A stretch of 64,000 nt of DNA from Saccharomyces paradoxus. Its lineage: Eukaryota; Ascomycota; Saccharomycetes; Saccharomycetales; Saccharomycetaceae. The translations under genes and the position numbers were made by a program. This document shows positions 1 through 9,147 of the stretch, piece after piece. Position 1 is the stretch's first letter. Each line of letters starts with the position of its first letter. The stretch spans positions 186,001-250,000 of the forward strand of contig NC_047497.1 in assembly GCF_002079055.1 (NCBI RefSeq), given 5' to 3'. Below the pieces are notes generated by a model, which did not search any database, was not told where the DNA came from, and worked only from the letters and a program-made list of their open reading frames with translations.

Positions 1-125
1 TGAATGTTTTTCTCGTATTACTATTGTGCTCGTGAGGCTATGAAATAAGAACGATCGATGGTTAGTGGTGATAGAGGGGAAGGGAAAGGTTATGGAAAAG
101 TGCAGAAGAGGATTGCATTGTGGAT

Positions 126-2213
126 ATGAAGCGCAAAGAGGTTTTAAATGTCTCTGGAAGGATGCAGAGCAACAACGACGAAAAAAAGAATAACAATACA
201 GCGACAGGAGGCAGCAACGGAATCTCGCATGCATCTGACTCACCTTTAACGGACGCCAGCGATGGTAATAGTAACAGTAATAGCAGAAGCAGAAGCAGGA
301 GCAGAAAATCTAGTGGAGCTACAGGCGGTCTGCTGAAAAAGCCACCACTACTTGTAAACAATGAAGCGGTGCATGCTAGCGTACCCGCCGCGTCACACAA
401 TACCGCCAACAACGGTACGCTTGACGTGAGCATAAACAATCCTGACCCACAGGTAGTAGATGCTGTGGCACGCCACTTGATAAGAAACCCGACTAACAGC
501 CTACATTTGCAAGGAGGGGACATCACAAGAGATTTGTACAAGTGGACAAACGAACACCCTTCGTCTCCATCGCAGTACCAGTACCCGAATCAGCCTGCGC
601 TTTCCACCTCAATACCTTCACAGGCACCCTCATTCTCGAATCGTAAAAGATCTATGAGTTTTTCTGCCGCTTCTATAGCGTCATCATCTCACCTCAATAA
701 CAACCCAGAGGCGAATGCGAATCCTCTGGCGGGAATAGGCCTGGCACCCGCGCCGATGACACACGAAGAAATCAGGGCTCCTGGCGGGTTCAGAAGATCT
801 TTCATAATACAGAAACACAGGAAACACAATGTCGATGCACCTATACCGAATTTCTTCACTAGGAACTTTATCGAATTTTTGACCTTGTATGGCCACTTTG
901 CTGGTGAAGATTTGTCGGAAGAAGAGGAAGAGGAAGAAACTGAAGAAGAGCCAGAGGAGGAAGCTTTGGAAACGGAAAGCACCCAGCTGATTTCTCGTGA
1001 ACATGGGCGCCATCCTCACAAATCATCTACAGTGAAAGCAGTGCTGCTCCTGTTGAAGTCGTTTGTTGGGACAGGTGTGCTTTTCCTACCCAAGGCTTTT
1101 CATAATGGCGGTTGGGGGTTTAGTGCTCTTTGCCTGCTCTCGTGTGCCCTCATTTCTTATGGATGCTTCGTATCATTGATTACCACCAAGGACAAAGTAG
1201 GCGTAGATGGGTACGGTGACATGGGTCGGATACTTTATGGGCCCAAGATGAAATTCGCCATTCTTTCATCCATCGCCTTGTCACAAATCGGCTTCTCTGC
1301 TGCATATACAGTCTTCACTGCAACTAATTTGCAGGTTTTTTGTGAGAATTTCTTCCATTTGAAACCGGGCAGCATCAATCTAGCCACCTATATCTTTGCG
1401 CAAGTGCTCGTCTTTGTCCCACTATCTTTGACAAGAAACATTGCAAAGTTGAGTGGGACCGCGTTGATAGCAGACCTGTTTATTCTATTGGGATTGGTGT
1501 ATGTTTACGTTTACTCCATTTATTACATCACTGTCAATGGTGTTGCATCCGATACAATGCTCATGTTCAATAAGGCGGACTGGTCCTTGTTCATCGGTAC
1601 TGCCATATTCACCTTTGAAGGGATAGGTCTACTTATCCCCATTCAGGAGTCAATGAAACACCCGAACCATTTCCGGCCATCGTTGTCCGCGGTGATGTGT
1701 ATTGTAGCAGTGATTTTCATATCGTGTGGCCTCTTATGCTACGCAGCTTTCGGATCAGATGTTAAGACTGTTGTTTTATTGAATTTTCCGCAGGATACTC
1801 CCTATACTCTTACTGTTCAACTACTGTATGCATTAGCCATTTTGTTATCTACGCCGCTGCAGTTATTTCCCGCGATACGTATTTTGGAAAATTGGACTTT
1901 TCCCTCAAATGCATCTGGTAAATACAACTCGAAAGTCAAATGGTTAAAGAACTATTTTCGTTGCGCTATTGTCGTTTTGACATCCATCCTCGCATGGGTA
2001 GGCGCCAACGATTTGGACAAATTTGTTTCGCTGGTGGGCTCCTTTGCATGTATCCCATTGATCTACATATACCCGCCATTGCTGCACTACAAGGCTTCCA
2101 TTATATCTGGAACCTCAAGAGCAAGACTTCTTCTGGATTTAATTGTCATAGTATTTGGAGTCGCTGTCATGGCCTACACGTCATGGCAAACCATTAAAAT
2201 GTGGAGCCAATAA
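126..2213 (+). CDS. AVT3: Vacuolar amino acid transporter Avt3 (YKL146W orthologue)
   Basis: Seen: a 695-codon ORF. Residues 1-260 are Ser/Asn-rich and look disordered, with an Arg-Ser run near residue 60. A Glu-rich run follows at about 262-282. From about residue 300 there are many hydrophobic segments, opening with KSFVGTGVLFLPKAF, the first helix typical of the amino acid/auxin permease (AAAP) family. Family knowledge: Avt3 exports large neutral amino acids from the vacuole to the cytosol, and the long cytosolic N terminus is usual for it. Length is close to the S. cerevisiae protein. The start is the first ATG; two more codons upstream are open but begin with GTG. The opposite strand is open over the Ser-rich part because of base composition. 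Identity is very secure; the exact start is less so. Confidence 0.96.
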   Translation: MKRKEVLNVSGRMQSNNDEKKNNNTATGGSNGISHASDSPLTDASDGNSNSNSRSRSRSRKSSGATGGLLKKPPLLVNNEAVHASVPAASHNTANNGTLDVSINNPDPQVVDAVARHLIRNPTNSLHLQGGDITRDLYKWTNEHPSSPSQYQYPNQPALSTSIPSQAPSFSNRKRSMSFSAASIASSSHLNNNPEANANPLAGIGLAPAPMTHEEIRAPGGFRRSFIIQKHRKHNVDAPIPNFFTRNFIEFLTLYGHFAGEDLSEEEEEEETEEEPEEEALETESTQLISREHGRHPHKSSTVKAVLLLLKSFVGTGVLFLPKAFHNGGWGFSALCLLSCALISYGCFVSLITTKDKVGVDGYGDMGRILYGPKMKFAILSSIALSQIGFSAAYTVFTATNLQVFCENFFHLKPGSINLATYIFAQVLVFVPLSLTRNIAKLSGTALIADLFILLGLVYVYVYSIYYITVNGVASDTMLMFNKADWSLFIGTAIFTFEGIGLLIPIQESMKHPNHFRPSLSAVMCIVAVIFISCGLLCYAAFGSDVKTVVLLNFPQDTPYTLTVQLLYALAILLSTPLQLFPAIRILENWTFPSNASGKYNSKVKWLKNYFRCAIVVLTSILAWVGANDLDKFVSLVGSFACIPLIYIYPPLLHYKASIISGTSRARLLLDLIVIVFGVAVMAYTSWQTIKMWSQ

Positions 2214-2567
2214 ACCGCCACTTCTGGCCACGTACGTCCATATACAGACACATATATAATTATTTATGTATGACACGTTATCTATATGCATCTAGAACAT
2301 GCATGTCTTGTTTAATCATGATTTGTATAAGTGCACTATTCTTGCGGGCCCACTTGGTACGGCTGGATTTACCCGGACTTTTTTATAAGGTATAGTGAGT
2401 AGAGTTACCGAATTTTGCCACCCGTGAAAACTAGACTCGCATACAGTTTACCATACAAAGGACTAATATGTACACATTTTTAAAGGAGATGGGAATTCAA
2501 AGAAAACTAATTGAGATATTTTTTTAGGGCCATAGTAATAAATTAAGGAAGTTAGAAACTATATAGA
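2214..2567. other. Spacer AVT3-RPT1 with the RPT1 promoter
   Basis: This 354-bp stretch holds the AVT3 3' end and the RPT1 promoter, including a PACE box listed separately. A short AT-rich tract precedes the RPT1 ATG. I see no other gene. Confidence 0.7.
2414..2422 (-). promoter_or_regulatory. PACE element (Rpn4 site) of RPT1
   Basis: TTTGCCACC here reads GGTGGCAAA on the minus strand, an exact match to the proteasome-associated control element bound by Rpn4. It lies about 146 bp upstream of the RPT1 ATG. PACE boxes are known in front of nearly all proteasome subunit genes, so the site fits its neighbour. Confidence 0.9.
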
Positions 2568-3971
2568 ATGCCACCAAAAGAAGACTGGGAAAAATACAAG
2601 GCGCCTTTGGAAGACGATGATAAAAAGCCTGATGATGACAAGATCGTACCCTTAACAGAAGGTGACATCCAAGTCTTGAAATCATATGGTGCTGCACCTT
2701 ACGCAGCCAAATTGAAAAAAACTGAGAATGACTTAAAAGACATTGAAGCAAGAATCAAAGAGAAAGCCGGTGTCAAAGAAAGTGATACAGGGTTAGCACC
2801 CTCCCATCTATGGGATATTATGGGTGACAGGCAGAGATTGGGTGAAGAGCACCCCTTACAAGTTGCTCGTTGCACGAAAATCATCAAGGGAAACGGCGAA
2901 AATGATGATCCTACGACGGATAATACTAACAGCGGCAATAGCAACAGTAATAGCAATCAACAGCCTGCTGATGCAGATGAAGACGATGAAGACGCCAAGT
3001 ACGTGATAAACCTAAAACAAATCGCCAAGTTTGTCGTTGGATTAGGTGAACGTGTTTCTCCAACAGATATAGAGGAAGGTATGCGTGTGGGTGTTGACAG
3101 ATCGAAATATAACATTGAACTCCCATTGCCTCCAAGGATTGACCCATCAGTTACCATGATGACTGTTGAAGAAAAGCCTGACGTTACATATAGCGATGTC
3201 GGTGGCTGCAAAGACCAAATCGAAAAACTGAGAGAAGTTGTCGAATTGCCCTTACTATCTCCAGAAAGATTTGCTACTCTAGGTATTGATCCACCAAAGG
3301 GTATCTTATTATATGGCCCACCTGGTACTGGTAAGACACTATGTGCTCGTGCTGTGGCTAATAGAACTGATGCAACCTTCATTAGAGTCATTGGGTCTGA
3401 ACTAGTGCAAAAATATGTTGGTGAAGGTGCTCGTATGGTAAGAGAATTATTTGAAATGGCCCGTACCAAAAAAGCTTGCATCATATTCTTCGATGAAATC
3501 GACGCTGTTGGTGGTGCTCGTTTTGATGATGGTGCTGGTGGTGATAATGAGGTTCAAAGAACTATGTTAGAATTAATTACACAGTTAGACGGGTTTGATC
3601 CTCGTGGTAACATTAAAGTAATGTTCGCCACCAATAGGCCCAACACTTTAGACCCTGCTCTATTGAGACCGGGTAGAATTGACCGTAAAGTGGAGTTTTC
3701 ATTGCCTGACTTAGAAGGTCGCGCTAATATTTTCCGTATCCACTCTAAGTCAATGAGTGTGGAACGCGGTATCAGATGGGAACTTATCTCGAGGCTGTGT
3801 CCAAACTCTACTGGTGCAGAATTAAGATCCGTTTGCACAGAAGCTGGTATGTTTGCCATTAGAGCAAGAAGAAAGGTGGCCACTGAAAAAGATTTTCTAA
3901 AGGCTGTTGATAAAGTTATTAGCGGGTATAAGAAGTTCAGTTCCACGTCGCGTTATATGCAATACAATTGA
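2568..3971 (+). CDS. RPT1: 26S proteasome regulatory ATPase Rpt1 (YKL145W orthologue)
   Basis: Seen: 467 residues with an AAA+ ATPase core. Walker A GPPGTGKT is at about 250-257, Walker [10 protein letters not shown] at about 304-312, and the second region of homology carries an RPGRIDRK arginine-finger segment. An Asn/Ser/Asp low-complexity insert sits at about 110-142 before the OB-like region. Family knowledge: Rpt1 is one of six ATPases in the base ring of the 19S particle that unfolds ubiquitinated substrates and feeds them to the 20S core. It is an essential gene. The length equals that of the S. cerevisiae protein. The PACE box upstream fits Rpn4 control. The C terminus ends YMQYN; Rpt1 is not one of the subunits with the HbYX gate-opening tail. 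Confidence 0.98.
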   Translation: MPPKEDWEKYKAPLEDDDKKPDDDKIVPLTEGDIQVLKSYGAAPYAAKLKKTENDLKDIEARIKEKAGVKESDTGLAPSHLWDIMGDRQRLGEEHPLQVARCTKIIKGNGENDDPTTDNTNSGNSNSNSNQQPADADEDDEDAKYVINLKQIAKFVVGLGERVSPTDIEEGMRVGVDRSKYNIELPLPPRIDPSVTMMTVEEKPDVTYSDVGGCKDQIEKLREVVELPLLSPERFATLGIDPPKGILLYGPPGTGKTLCARAVANRTDATFIRVIGSELVQKYVGEGARMVRELFEMARTKKACIIFFDEIDAVGGARFDDGAGGDNEVQRTMLELITQLDGFDPRGNIKVMFATNRPNTLDPALLRPGRIDRKVEFSLPDLEGRANIFRIHSKSMSVERGIRWELISRLCPNSTGAELRSVCTEAGMFAIRARRKVATEKDFLKAVDKVISGYKKFSSTSRYMQYN

Positions 3972-4189
3972 TCTCGATGTACTTTTTTATTATATATTAT
4001 GAGAAGAATTAATAAAAAATAACAAATACAAGTACAACTATGGAAATACAAAGGATACGAGAGTATCCCATCAAATAAAGAAGAAAAGTGTATATAATGC
4101 AAAAAAAAATATCACGTTTATTATTATCATCATTATTACTGTTACTTTTACTATTAATGTCTTACTGAAATCAGTGGTGCCCTTATCTA

Positions 4190-4828
4190 TCATTCCCACC
4201 AACTAACAAGTCCCATGCCATCTGTTTGACAACTACCTAGTAGGGCATATGCTGGAGGTTTTTCGTTCTGAGGAGTTTCTTCATTTTTCCCTTCAATCTC
4301 TTTCTCTAATTGAGCTCTTTCCTCCAATTCTCGTTCTTTGGGTGATTTAGGCTTCACGTCAACAAAGACTTCTCTTTCGATTCTAAATCTAATTTTTTCA
4401 TTTACATCGAAGTATAGTTTTGTTTCTTCATCCATTGGCCAAATCCATGCACTTTCTTCAGGCGTATAATAGCACCCTTCAAATAACATATTCTGCGGAA
4501 TAAAAATGTCGTCAAATATACCTAACAATGAAACTTTTATACCTTCTGCTGTACATTTAGAAATCCAACCAGTTACTATTTCACCTAAAAACGGTTTGAA
4601 GACGATGGCTCGAAATGTAACGTTAATATAGGAAGATCCATCGCCCGGCTTCAATTGGCCTTCTTCGACGGTTAATAGGTCGTAAATCGTAATACAAAGA
4701 CCGACATTGGGAATAATCTTGTTGGCGAACTTATTATTTAACTGATGAGTGATTGCCGATATTGTATCGCGATGGAATTGATCAGGCGGGATTCGTACCA
4801 AGTCTGCAATTTTTGAGAGGATAAACAT
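4190..4828 (-). CDS. RPC25: RNA polymerase III subunit C25 (YKL144C orthologue)
   Basis: Seen: 212 residues. An Rpb7-like N-terminal domain covers about 1-80 (start MFILSKIADLVRIPP), and a following OB/S1-type beta domain covers about 80-200 and contains FLGEIVTGWISKCTAEGIKVS. Family knowledge: C25 pairs with C17 to form the stalk of RNA polymerase III and is needed for initiation at tRNA and 5S genes; it corresponds to Rpb7 and archaeal RpoE. It is convergent with RPT1 and divergent from LTV1, sharing a 301-bp promoter with a PAC box, a motif first named for polymerase A and C genes. The charged tail (about 170-190) is Glu/Lys-rich. Confidence 0.97.
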   Translation of the reverse strand: MFILSKIADLVRIPPDQFHRDTISAITHQLNNKFANKIIPNVGLCITIYDLLTVEEGQLKPGDGSSYINVTFRAIVFKPFLGEIVTGWISKCTAEGIKVSLLGIFDDIFIPQNMLFEGCYYTPEESAWIWPMDEETKLYFDVNEKIRFRIEREVFVDVKPKSPKERELEERAQLEKEIEGKNEETPQNEKPPAYALLGSCQTDGMGLVSWWE

Positions 4829-5129
4829 ATTTCCTTGTTCAACAAATTTTCTAGTCTAGATAATGCCACAGAAATTTTTTATACTTTGCCTATTGTTTCT
4901 ATTGAGCACTATTGTCATCTATATCCACATATGGTTAGAATATTCATTTGTAATATGAAATTAACGCATCCGTATAACGCGACTGAAAATTTGTCATATA
5001 AAAATTTTAAGCGATGAGCATCGGCTGAATAGTAATACCATGGACATCAAATCAGAGTTCTTTCCGAATCCTACGAGCAACCCAGTGCAGATATTCAAGG
5101 ACTCTATAGGCGTATAAAAAAGCGAGAAC
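4829..5129. other. Divergent promoter RPC25/LTV1
   Basis: A 301-bp bidirectional spacer with the RRPE-PAC pair listed separately and AT-rich stretches around it. No other gene is seen. Confidence 0.7.
5000..5019 (+). promoter_or_regulatory. Adjacent RRPE and PAC motifs
   Basis: AAAAATTTT (5000-5008) is an RRPE-like box, followed two bases later by GCGATGAGC (5011-5019), an exact PAC core. In yeast these boxes (Stb3; Dot6/Tod6) coordinate ribosome-biogenesis and Pol I/III genes with growth. The pair lies 111 bp before LTV1 and 172 bp before RPC25, and both genes belong to that regulon. Confidence 0.88.
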
Positions 5130-6521
5130 ATGTCGAAGAAATTTAGCTCAAAAAACTCCCAAAGATATGTGGTGGTGCACAGACCCCATGACGATCCTTC
5201 ATTTTATGATACAGATGCATCTGCACATGTTTTGGTTCCTGTCTCCAATCCAAATAAGCCTTCTACAGAGGTGGATCTTCGAAAACAAGATGTGGGTTTG
5301 AAAAAACCAAAGGAGAACAAAGCTCACGTTGGGGAAGCTGCCTTATATGGTATTAATTTTGATGATTCTGAATATGATTATACACAACATTTGAAGCCAA
5401 TAGGCCTTGACCCTGAGAACTCCATCTTCATAGCCTCCAAGGGCAAAGAACAGAGGGTGGGAAAAAAAAATATTGAAGATTTATTCATCGAACCTAAGTA
5501 TAGACGTGATGAGATTGAGAAGGATGACGCACTACCTGTTTTTCAACGAGGCATGGCCAAGCCAGAATATTTACTGCACCAACAAGATACCACCGATGAG
5601 ATTAGAGGTTTCAAACCTGATATGAATCCCGCATTAAGGGAGGTACTGGAAGCGTTAGAAGATGAAGCGTATGTTGTTAATGATGACGTTGTAGTTGAAG
5701 AAATCAGTAAAAAGGCACAAATCCAGAGCGATGACCTTGGAGAAGAAGAAAATGAAGATGATATTTTTGCACAACTACTAGGAAGCGGTGAGGCGAAGGA
5801 TGAAGACGAATTTGAGGACGAATTTGATGAATGGGACATCGATAATGTAGAAAATTTCGAGGATGAACACTACGTGAAAGAGATGGCACAATTTGATAAA
5901 ATCGAAAACCTGGAAGACTTGGAAAATATTGATTACCAAGCTGATGTTCGAAGATTCCAAAAGGATAAATCTACTCTAGAAAAGTATAATTCGGATGATG
6001 AGTTTTCTAATGCCGGTTTAGAAAGTGTCAATCCCTCTGAAGAGGAGGACATATTGGGTGAGCTGCCCTCTATCCAAGCCAAAAGCAAGACAGGGAAGAA
6101 GAACAGAAGGAGCCGTCAGAAGAAGGGTGCCATGTCTGATGTGTCCGGATTTTCTATGAGTTCAAGTGCCATTGCGCGTACAGAGACGATGACAGTGCTG
6201 GACGATCAGTACGATCAAATCATCAACGGTTACGAAAACTACGAGGAAGAACTAGAAGAGGACGAAGAACAGAATTATCAACCGTTTGACATGTCAGCAG
6301 AAAGATCTGACTTCGAGTCAATGCTTGATGACTTCTTGGACAACTACGAACTAGAGAGTGGTGGCCGTAAACTGGCTAAAAAGGATGAAGAAATTGAAAG
6401 ACTGAAGGAAGCAGCAGACGAAGTTAGTAAAGGTAAACTGTCTCAGAGGAGGAATCGTGAAAGGCAAGAAAAAAAGAAGCTTGAGAAAGTCACCAATACA
6501 CTAAGCAGCTTAAAATTCTAG
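5130..6521 (+). CDS. LTV1: 40S subunit assembly/export factor Ltv1 (YKL143W orthologue)
   Basis: Seen: 463 residues, the same length as in S. cerevisiae. The N terminus (MSKKFSSKNSQRYVVVHRPHDD) is the conserved Ltv1 opening. Long acidic segments cover about 190-270 and 370-400. The C terminus is rich in Lys/Arg and predicted coiled coil (ERLKEAADEVSKGKLSQRR). Family knowledge: Ltv1 binds the head of pre-40S particles with Rps3 and Enp1 and must be phosphorylated by Hrr25 for release. Ser-rich patches such as GFSMSSSAIART (near 344) fit the region where phosphosites lie in the family, but I cannot show phosphorylation. It is controlled with other ribosome-biogenesis genes through the RRPE/PAC pair upstream. 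Confidence 0.97.
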   Translation: MSKKFSSKNSQRYVVVHRPHDDPSFYDTDASAHVLVPVSNPNKPSTEVDLRKQDVGLKKPKENKAHVGEAALYGINFDDSEYDYTQHLKPIGLDPENSIFIASKGKEQRVGKKNIEDLFIEPKYRRDEIEKDDALPVFQRGMAKPEYLLHQQDTTDEIRGFKPDMNPALREVLEALEDEAYVVNDDVVVEEISKKAQIQSDDLGEEENEDDIFAQLLGSGEAKDEDEFEDEFDEWDIDNVENFEDEHYVKEMAQFDKIENLEDLENIDYQADVRRFQKDKSTLEKYNSDDEFSNAGLESVNPSEEEDILGELPSIQAKSKTGKKNRRSRQKKGAMSDVSGFSMSSSAIARTETMTVLDDQYDQIINGYENYEEELEEDEEQNYQPFDMSAERSDFESMLDDFLDNYELESGGRKLAKKDEEIERLKEAADEVSKGKLSQRRNRERQEKKKLEKVTNTLSSLKF

Positions 6522-6874
6522 AGAAATAGCATAAGATGAGAAAGCAATTACAATATAAGAAGTATGTAGACATGTATACTTGGCCAAATAACAAACAATT
6601 CATGCCAAAAAATGTGCAATATTCCGGGTAAGAAATATCGAGCGCGGCGGTGCTGTTTGTGGATTTCGGAGAAAGGGGGCGGAGGAAGGAGGTCGATTTA
6701 TTATTATTCAAAATGTTAATGTTTTGATATAAAGAACACCGGTGTTTGTTACTTTAGAAAGTCCTTCAAATTTATAACCATTGGACTTACTGTCTTGTCT
6801 TAATCTTCGTATTCCAGAGATATTGTACATCTAACGAGGAAAGTAAATATATATATATTAATAGCAAGAAGAAA
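6522..6874. other. Spacer LTV1-MRP8, promoter of MRP8
   Basis: 353 bp with a Reb1 consensus (separate entry), a short GC-rich patch near 6640-6690, and a short TA run just before MRP8. No gene is seen. Confidence 0.65.
6624..6631 (-). promoter_or_regulatory. Reb1 binding site
   Basis: CCGGGTAA, the reverse complement of TTACCCGG, is the core Reb1 consensus. It sits between the LTV1 stop and MRP8, about 245 bp before the MRP8 ATG. Reb1 either keeps promoters nucleosome-free or stops read-through transcription; both would fit here. Confidence 0.75.
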
Positions 6875-7534
6875 ATGTCTAACGAAATTGAATTACTGCA
6901 GAAGCAAGTCTCTGAATTGCAAGATTTGGTCAAGAAGCAAAGTCTAATTATCTCGAAGACTGGAGAACGTGTCCTGGAGTTGCAATTAGCTAAACAAAAG
7001 CATGACGTGTCCGATTTTGACTCGAAATTTTCCAAATCCATCTCGAAGAAATCAGGGTCCACTACCCAATTCGATGCCACTGATTTCGCCACAAACGAAG
7101 ACCTGGTGGAATTAGTCAAGGAACTACAGGGTGAGCTGAATTTCATCGAGGAAAGATCCATCAGAAGACTTGTCAACTCTTTGAAAAAGGAGGAAGATGA
7201 CGTTATAGCGCCGCTACCTAATGCAGATGGTGATATCCCCGCCATTTCAGACGGTGTGTTCCCTAAGTCGTTGAAGGAATTTAAAGACATCTCAGACTTG
7301 AAGCTGATAAGACTCGCCAAATTCTACGAAAGATTGCCACCAACTTTAAAGGAACAGGAAGATTTCGAAAACTTCCTAGAAGGTAAGGTGGAGGCCTTTC
7401 ATATTAACGAGACCACTGACGAAGAGATCTCCAAGGAATTGGAAAAATTCTCCAAAGATGAGCTAGATGATGCATTTAATGACGTTGCACGTTATCTAGG
7501 TCTCTCCCTTAGAAGAGGAACCGAAATATGGTAG
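6875..7534 (+). CDS. MRP8: Mrp8, conserved coiled-coil protein (YKL142W orthologue)
   Basis: Seen: 219 residues. Residues 1-40 have a heptad pattern (MSNEIELLQKQVSELQDLVK) typical of a coiled coil. The rest is acidic and soluble, without membrane segments or a clear mitochondrial presequence. Family knowledge: the gene was named as a mitochondrial ribosomal protein, but that assignment was later doubted, and the biochemical role is not settled. Length equals the S. cerevisiae protein. It is flanked by a Reb1 site upstream and a long TA repeat downstream. I am sure of the orthology but assign no function. Confidence 0.93.
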   Translation: MSNEIELLQKQVSELQDLVKKQSLIISKTGERVLELQLAKQKHDVSDFDSKFSKSISKKSGSTTQFDATDFATNEDLVELVKELQGELNFIEERSIRRLVNSLKKEEDDVIAPLPNADGDIPAISDGVFPKSLKEFKDISDLKLIRLAKFYERLPPTLKEQEDFENFLEGKVEAFHINETTDEEISKELEKFSKDELDDAFNDVARYLGLSLRRGTEIW

Positions 7535-7598
7535 GCAAAAAATAAAAAAATGGAAAAAGAACGAAGTAAGAGGACTTGAATTTCAGATCTTTCTCTCA

Positions 7599-7604
<6 letters not shown>

Positions 7605-7643
<39 letters not shown>
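7605..7643. repeat. (TA)19 microsatellite
   Basis: 39 bases of uninterrupted TA dinucleotide just downstream of MRP8. It is self-complementary and expected to vary in length between strains. It may lie in the MRP8 3' UTR, where TA runs can act as efficiency elements for 3' end formation. Confidence 0.95.
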
Positions 7644-7646
<3 letters not shown>

Positions 7647-7895
7647 TAGTTTAGAGTACACTATAACAGGGTTCTTTAAATGAAGGCTATGTTTATGATA
7701 TTACCGCCGTATCGCAGTGAAAGGATGTTATAGCGATGAAAAAACAAGAAAGAAATTGAAAGTTTTTCTCCTTCAAAAATGTTTTTATTTGTCGTTTTTG
7801 TTCGAATTCTGTATACTAGCAGACTTCTATATATTACTACGTTGTATACCATCCTCTATTCTTAAGCATCATCTACCTTTTGACCAAGTCCGTTC

Positions 7896-7903
7896 TGATT
7901 GGC
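7896..7903 (-). promoter_or_regulatory. CCAAT box (HAP complex site) of SDH3
   Basis: TGATTGGC contains ATTGG, a reverse CCAAT core in a TNATTGGY context. It lies about 140 bp before the SDH3 ATG. Respiratory genes including succinate dehydrogenase subunits are known to be activated by Hap2/3/4/5, and HAP4 is encoded later in this window. Confidence 0.75.
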
Positions 7904-8040
7904 TGCGGCAGCCCGCTCCTTTTTCCGCTCTAAGAGTTTGGTACTGATATAAATGTTCATTGATACTACGCCATCCAGATCCCCGCATATAAGTCTCAGA
8001 AACAGTCAAAAATTACCAATCATAAGCCTACGAATAATAA

Positions 8041-8640
<600 letters not shown>

Positions 8641-9147
8641 TTCTTGAAAGCGACGTACGTGTTTCTATACATATGTAAAAATAACAAATTATATATACAT
8701 ACTTATATATGACCCAATACCGCACTTATTTATTCTTTAAGCTTTATAGTCCAGGTTCCGAATAATACAAACCAATTTTTTACTGGGGGTACATTTTTTG
8801 AATTTCTTTTCTGCAAAGAACAATAGAGAAAATAAAAGGAACGAACAAGAGCAGGATAGGAAAAAGATAGAGTAAAAACAACCAAATTGAAACAAAGATA
8901 AGTGACTTCGCAGGTCTCAAGGTAATTATTTTCCGAATACTAGTCGAGGTTATTATTGATTACTTGGAACAAAAAGAAAAGCAAATATAAGCCGTTCATT
9001 TGTCCCTTGTATAAACTGAAGACAAGAAGAGCCATTTTCGAGCAATAACCAGGTGTGCAGGGAGATTAAGAAGTAAGAGGAAAGAAAACAATCTGTAGAA
9101 AACCTCGTTATTATAATTGATACTGATAAAAACGGTCCTTTGGCACA
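8641..9147. other. Spacer SDH3-TGL1, promoter of TGL1
   Basis: 507 bp. The + strand is purine-rich from about 8815 to 8910. No gene or strong regulator motif is recognised. Confidence 0.6.

Larger units (their letters stand above)
7535..8040. other. Spacer MRP8-SDH3 with the SDH3 promoter
   Basis: 506 bp. It contains a 39-bp pure TA repeat and a CCAAT box (both listed separately), and a TATA-like ATATAAAT near 7946. A 76-codon ORF at 7717-7947 is short and AT-driven; I do not call it a gene. Confidence 0.65.

Noticed and set aside
62-541. 159-codon minus-strand ORF opposite the AVT3 N terminus
   Set aside because: It mirrors the Ser/Asn-rich low-complexity part of AVT3, encodes Leu/Ser runs and corresponds to a frame regarded as dubious in S. 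cerevisiae (YKL147C type).
7717-7947. 76-codon ORF between MRP8 and SDH3
   Set aside because: It covers the SDH3 promoter including the CCAAT box, has no domain, and its AT-rich codons look random.
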